Below, piece by piece: positions 7,198 to 10,263 of a stretch of DNA of 10,263 bases. Origin of the DNA: Bacteroidia bacterium (GTDB lineage: Bacteria > Bacteroidota > Bacteroidia > NS11-12g > UBA955); NCBI GenBank assembly GCA_023228875.1, contig JALOAG010000029.1, positions 1 to 10,263 on the forward strand. The letters are read 5' to 3'. The translations under genes were made by a program, and so were the position numbers. The notes under the pieces are model-generated. The model made no database searches. It was not told the DNA's origin and saw nothing but the letters and a program-made list of their open reading frames with translations. How positions within the stretch are numbered: position 1 is the stretch's first letter; each line of letters opens with the position of its first letter.

Positions 7198-9780
7198 GCT
7201 ATGGCAACAGGGCAAATTACAATTATAGACCTTAACGATGCTGTTAATTTACAGGGGTATTTATCAAGTACGCAACCAAAAATACAGTTTTTAAATACCA
7301 CTGGAACAACATATAACCCAAACTGGGTTTCAACTAATAACACAATTCAAGCTGAATTATACAAAATGGGAGAAGCAAATAATATTATCACTGCTTCACA
7401 AGTAAAAACAATTAAATGGTTTAAAAATGATATTGAAATTACTGTTAGTGGTGGTGGAATTACTTTAAACCCCTCTGGAACTGGCAATGGGTTGAATACA
7501 TCAATTACAATTACTCAAAACATTTTAACTGCTCTTAACCCAGCAATTAAGTTTACTTGTCAAATTACATATTCACCAAGCGCAGCGTTTGATCTTACAC
7601 CTATTAAAATCACTCTCGACATTGATTTTGGTTTAACTAGGCAGGGTGAAGCTGGTGCAGACGCACAAATAATCACTTTAAGCTCTACTGGACAGGTTTT
7701 TAAAGTCCCAGAATCGGGAAGCATTACTCCTTCAACAATTACAGTTACGGGTTCTGCCCAAAATACCTCAATTAGTCTTTGGCAATATAGTGTGAATGGA
7801 GGCTCTTTTAGTACAACTGTTCCCTCTGGAGTCAGTAGGACTGGGAACACCATAACAATAACTGGAAGCACCATGACTGCAAACACAATTGCAGTAAAAA
7901 TGGGAAATGGCTCTGGAGTTGAAGACGTTTTATCTATTGCCAAATTGGTAGATGGCGCATCAGCTCCAGTCGCAGTTTTAAGCAATGAATCTCATAGTTT
8001 TTTAGCTAATGTGAGTGGGTCAGTTTCTCCCACCACTGTAGAAATTGATGTTTATGGTTACTTAGGTTCTACTCAAGTTGCAACTACTTTAGGCGCAGCG
8101 ACAGGTTTACCAACAGGAATGACCGCTACTATTTCAGGCTCAGGGACTACTAGTGCAAAATACACCATTACTGTTGCCTCTGCATCAACTTTTGGTGGGG
8201 TTAATTCTGGAACAGTCACTTTGCCAATCACGGTTAATGGACAAACATTTAATAAAGTTTTTTCATGGGCTAAAAGTTTAACAGGTGCAACTGGTGCATC
8301 TGGTGCGACTGCAAAAACAATCTCTTTAAATGGTCCGCAGGTTTTTAGTTATAATACTTCAGGCACTTTAATTGGTCCTTCTTCAATAACATTGTCTGTT
8401 TCAAAGCAAAATGTTTCATCTGCTTCTTATACTTGGACTTATGGAGTTGATGGAGCTAGTCCTACAACATCTTTAACAGCATCCGCTGGTGCAGTTGTTT
8501 TTGGAACTGATAGTGTTCAAATTTATCCTACTGCCAGTATTTGGGGAACAGGCAAATCATTAACTATCAAAGCAGTTTCTTCTGAAGGAGCGTCAATCCT
8601 TGATACTTTTACAATTTTTAAGGTGCGAGATGGTGCAAAAGGAGATACTGGCGAGGAAGGATTAGATGCCCTAACCCTCATTCTCTCCAATACTAATCAC
8701 ACTGTTCCAGTTGACGAAAATGGAAATGTAACTTACACAGGCTCAGGTACAACAATTAGACTTTTTGAAGGAGCAAATGAATTAACTTACCAAACTGGAA
8801 CCACTAATGGAACATGGTCTGCTACAAGAGCGGTTACTAGTGGCACTCTGACTGCTGGAGTAATTTCAGACTCAGGCACTTATGCTACAGTAGCAAATCA
8901 TAGTTCAATGAATACTGATTCTGCTGTGATTACATACACAATTACAGGTAAGCGCGCGACCGGAGAAATAATTTCTTTAACGGCTACACAAGCACTTTCT
9001 AAAGCAAAATCAGGTATTTCAGCAGTAACTCCATCAGTCTGGACACCAGATGGTACAGTATTTAAAAATGCTAATGCAACAGATGAAATCACTTTGCAAA
9101 TGGATCTATACAAACTAGGTTCAGTTCTCTCTAGTGGAGTTACTTATCAATGGTACAAAGGTCCTGCTTCAACAGCAATTAGTGGCGCAACAAGTAAAAC
9201 TTATGATGTTGTAGCCTCTTCTGTTGATAGTATGGAGGTTTTTAAGTGTATTGCTACATACAATGGTAATCAGTATTCTGATACAATTACCATTATAGAT
9301 ATTACTGATCCATATCAAGTAGAAGTTTATTCCTCAAATGGAAATATTTTTAAAAACGCGGTTGGAAACACAACTTTAACAGCAATTGTCCGTAGAAATG
9401 GAGTCGTTGTCGATCCATCAGGCGCAACCCTACAATATGCTTGGCATAAAAATGATAAAGACGGTAACCCAGAAGAAATTGTGGGAAAAGAAACAGCCCT
9501 TGCTGGAATTACTTTTACTCAAAGTGTAGCTGGAACAACAGGAACTATTTCGGGAACAAATGCCAACTTCACAATTGGTAAGTTTTATGTTTTTGGAAGT
9601 GAAATTTACGCAAGAAGAGTTATTGGAATTAATGGAACGACAGTTACTTTAGACGAAGCGACAACTATTGCTTTAGGAAGTAGCTTATCAATCTACCCAA
9701 TTACAAGTAATAAAGAAATTTCAGTTGACTCTACTGATATTGATGAAAAAGCAACTTACTTTGTAGATGTGGGTGAATAG
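7195..9780 (+). CDS. Multi-domain Ig-like tail fibre/baseplate protein
   Basis: This 861-residue, Thr/Ser/Gly/Val-rich, beta-strand-type protein has no signal peptide, membrane segment or catalytic motif that I can see. I divide it into about seven domains: D1 5-148, D2 150-251, D3 252-360, D4 361-478, D5 479-604, D6 605-701, D7 702-861. Several junctions carry short Gly-X-Y or DG phrases (RQGEAGADA, LVDGASAP, GATGASGAT, RDGAKGDTGEEG), as in other phage tail proteins with strung Ig-like domains. D2 resembles D4 and D3 resembles D5. D1, D6 and D7 resemble each other and the C-terminus of the upstream protein. D7 holds an extra stretch of about 70 residues (766-835). Position after Tal suggests a tip accessory protein or fibre that contacts the host surface; this is inference. 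A stretch reading LPTGM (305-309) is internal and is not a sortase signal. It starts 15 bases after the Tal-like gene and ends at TAG 9778-9780. Confidence 0.88.
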   Translation: MAMATGQITIIDLNDAVNLQGYLSSTQPKIQFLNTTGTTYNPNWVSTNNTIQAELYKMGEANNIITASQVKTIKWFKNDIEITVSGGGITLNPSGTGNGLNTSITITQNILTALNPAIKFTCQITYSPSAAFDLTPIKITLDIDFGLTRQGEAGADAQIITLSSTGQVFKVPESGSITPSTITVTGSAQNTSISLWQYSVNGGSFSTTVPSGVSRTGNTITITGSTMTANTIAVKMGNGSGVEDVLSIAKLVDGASAPVAVLSNESHSFLANVSGSVSPTTVEIDVYGYLGSTQVATTLGAATGLPTGMTATISGSGTTSAKYTITVASASTFGGVNSGTVTLPITVNGQTFNKVFSWAKSLTGATGASGATAKTISLNGPQVFSYNTSGTLIGPSSITLSVSKQNVSSASYTWTYGVDGASPTTSLTASAGAVVFGTDSVQIYPTASIWGTGKSLTIKAVSSEGASILDTFTIFKVRDGAKGDTGEEGLDALTLILSNTNHTVPVDENGNVTYTGSGTTIRLFEGANELTYQTGTTNGTWSATRAVTSGTLTAGVISDSGTYATVANHSSMNTDSAVITYTITGKRATGEIISLTATQALSKAKSGISAVTPSVWTPDGTVFKNANATDEITLQMDLYKLGSVLSSGVTYQWYKGPASTAISGATSKTYDVVASSVDSMEVFKCIATYNGNQYSDTITIIDITDPYQVEVYSSNGNIFKNAVGNTTLTAIVRRNGVVVDPSGATLQYAWHKNDKDGNPEEIVGKETALAGITFTQSVAGTTGTISGTNANFTIGKFYVFGSEIYARRVIGINGTTVTLDEATTIALGSSLSIYPITSNKEISVDSTDIDEKATYFVDVGE
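7642..9006 (+). repeat. Tandem two-domain duplication (A-B-A'-B') in gene 4
   Basis: Four beta domains alternate between two types. Type A: 7642-7947 (QIITLSSTGQVF, then ITPSTITVTGSAQN, then WQYSVNGG) and 8275-8628 (KTISLNGPQVF, then IGPSSITLSVSKQN, then WTYGVDG). Type B: 7948-8274 (VAVLSNESHSF) and 8629-9006 (LTLILSNTNHTV). The alternation implies that a two-domain unit of about 220-235 residues was duplicated as a block. The DNA copies have diverged, so the event is not recent. Confidence 0.65.
9007..9777 (+). repeat. Two C-terminal type-C Ig-like modules in gene 4
   Basis: Module 6 (9007-9297, residues 605-701) has TPDGTVFKNANATDEITLQM, LYKLG, YQWYKG, then TYDVVASSVDSMEVFKCIA. Module 7 (9298-9777, residues 702-861) has SSNGNIFKNAVGNTTLTAIV, RRNG, YAWHKN and a closing EISVDSTDIDEKATYFVDV. 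Both align in order with the N-terminal domain of the same protein (TIQAELYKMG, TIKWFKND). In module 7 the central and closing strands are pushed apart by an insertion at 766-835. Confidence 0.65.
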
Positions 9781-9797
9781 GGGGTGAGTAATTAATG
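9779..9797 (+). promoter_or_regulatory. Shine-Dalgarno of gene 5 overlapping the gene 4 stop
   Basis: AGGGGGTGAG (9779-9788) begins inside the TAG stop of gene 4 and matches the ideal AGGAGGTGA at eight of nine positions. It lies seven bases before ATG 9795. It differs from the other three ribosome binding sites in the window, which all contain GGAGG. It fixes the start of gene 5 and suggests translation coupled to gene 4. Confidence 0.7.
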
Positions 9798-10263
9798 GCA
9801 AGAGGACAAATAACAATAACTGAAGTCCAAGATGGCGCCGCAGGAACAAATGGAACAGATGGTAAAACATATATCGGTGTGATTAATGGTGGAGTGCGCT
9901 CTATTACTTTTGATGCCAATGGAAGTAATCCTACTCCAACACAAAGTGCATTTAGTTGTCAATTATATCAAGATGGTAGTTTGGTTACTCCGGAAACTTA
10001 TGCTTGGTCTGCAAGTGGTCATTTGAGTGGAACTTCTAGTAATCCAACATTTACTCCAACTTGTTCTGGGACATTTGATGCTTCTAATAATGACACTGTT
10101 TCATTGTCTTTAACTTATAGTGGACAAACTATAAAAATGACTATCCCAATTGCGGCAACAAAAATTGGGAATACTGGTGCCGCTGGAGTAGATGCCAATT
10201 TACTTCCTTGGATTTCAGCTTGGAATAATGATGCACCAGCTGTAAATAATATTGGAAACAATT
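9795..10263 (+). CDS. Ig-like tail protein, N-terminal part (3' end outside window)
   Basis: The frame opens at ATG 9795 and stays open to the right edge, giving 156 complete residues and one extra base. The N-terminus MARGQITITEVQDG is paralogous to gene 4 (MATGQITIIDLND). It is followed by Gly-X-Y triplets (GAAGTNGTDGKT, residues 14-25), one Ig-like domain (about 26-122, with SCQLYQDG, YAWSASG and VSLSLTYSGQ), a second Gly-X-Y linker (GNTGAAGVD, 125-133), and NLLPWISAWNND. In phage tail proteins a phrase like NLLP after such a linker often opens a jelly-roll or carbohydrate-binding domain, but too little is visible to say so here. The order gene 4 then gene 5 with a matching head suggests duplication of a tip-attachment domain with different distal parts. 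The receptor-binding role is inferred from context. Confidence 0.85.
   Translation, partial: MARGQITITEVQDGAAGTNGTDGKTYIGVINGGVRSITFDANGSNPTPTQSAFSCQLYQDGSLVTPETYAWSASGHLSGTSSNPTFTPTCSGTFDASNNDTVSLSLTYSGQTIKMTIPIAATKIGNTGAAGVDANLLPWISAWNNDAPAVNNIGNN

Noticed and set aside
7876..7895. Seven-pair inverted repeat ACTGCAA/TTGCAGT in gene 4
   Set aside because: It is short, with no extension and no T-run. Stems of this size are expected by chance in 10 kb.
8107..8121. LPTG sortase-like motif in gene 4
   Set aside because: It sits at residues 305-308 in the middle of a beta domain, with no signal peptide, following membrane segment or charged tail.
7831..9006. Diversity-generating retroelement target in the fibre genes
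   Set aside because: No reverse transcriptase, template repeat or adenine-biased variable repeat pair is visible. The repeats present are diverged domain duplications.

Overview
This window is a segment of the tail module of a tailed phage or prophage with siphovirus-type tail genes. The host is most likely a low-GC Gram-positive bacterium (Bacillota or a close relative). The DNA is AT-rich with A/T-ending codons, every complete gene is preceded by a strong purine-rich Shine-Dalgarno, and the first three products match the tape measure-Dit-Tal order typical of siphophages of Gram-positive hosts. Stops used are TAA, TAA, TAG, TAG and tryptophan is always TGG, so the standard bacterial code fits. 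The window cannot show whether the phage is free or integrated, and the exact host genus is not readable.

Layout: five genes, all on the + strand, separated by only 12-15 bases. (1) 1-964 is the C-terminal end of a tape measure protein whose start lies upstream; it carries a peptidoglycan-binding-like motif. (2) 979-2022 is a distal tail protein (Dit) with an extended loop. (3) 2035-7179 is a 1714-residue tail-tip (Tal-like) protein: an N-terminal hub, a coiled-coil insertion, a conserved central block, a long Gly/Thr/Ser-rich fibre with repeats, and a C-terminal Ig-like domain. (4) 7195-9780 is an 861-residue string of about seven Ig-like beta domains joined by short Gly-X-Y linkers, in a C-A-B-A-B-C-C pattern. 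(5) 9795 to the right edge is the start of a further Ig-like tail protein whose N-terminus is paralogous to gene 4. No promoter, terminator, RNA gene, insertion sequence, CRISPR array or attachment site is visible, and there is no non-coding stretch over 15 bases.

How they work together: the tape measure sets tail length and its C-terminus meets the tail tip. Dit forms the ring linking tail tube to tip. Tal forms the hub and central fibre. Genes 4 and 5 probably decorate the tip and help bind the host surface; that role is inferred from position and domain type.

No clear undescribed system stands out. The points most worth a second look are two unusually long hairpins within the first 220 bases of the dit and tal reading frames, one followed directly by a C(UUCG)G tetraloop hairpin, and the clear domain duplication and shuffling across genes 3, 4 and 5.
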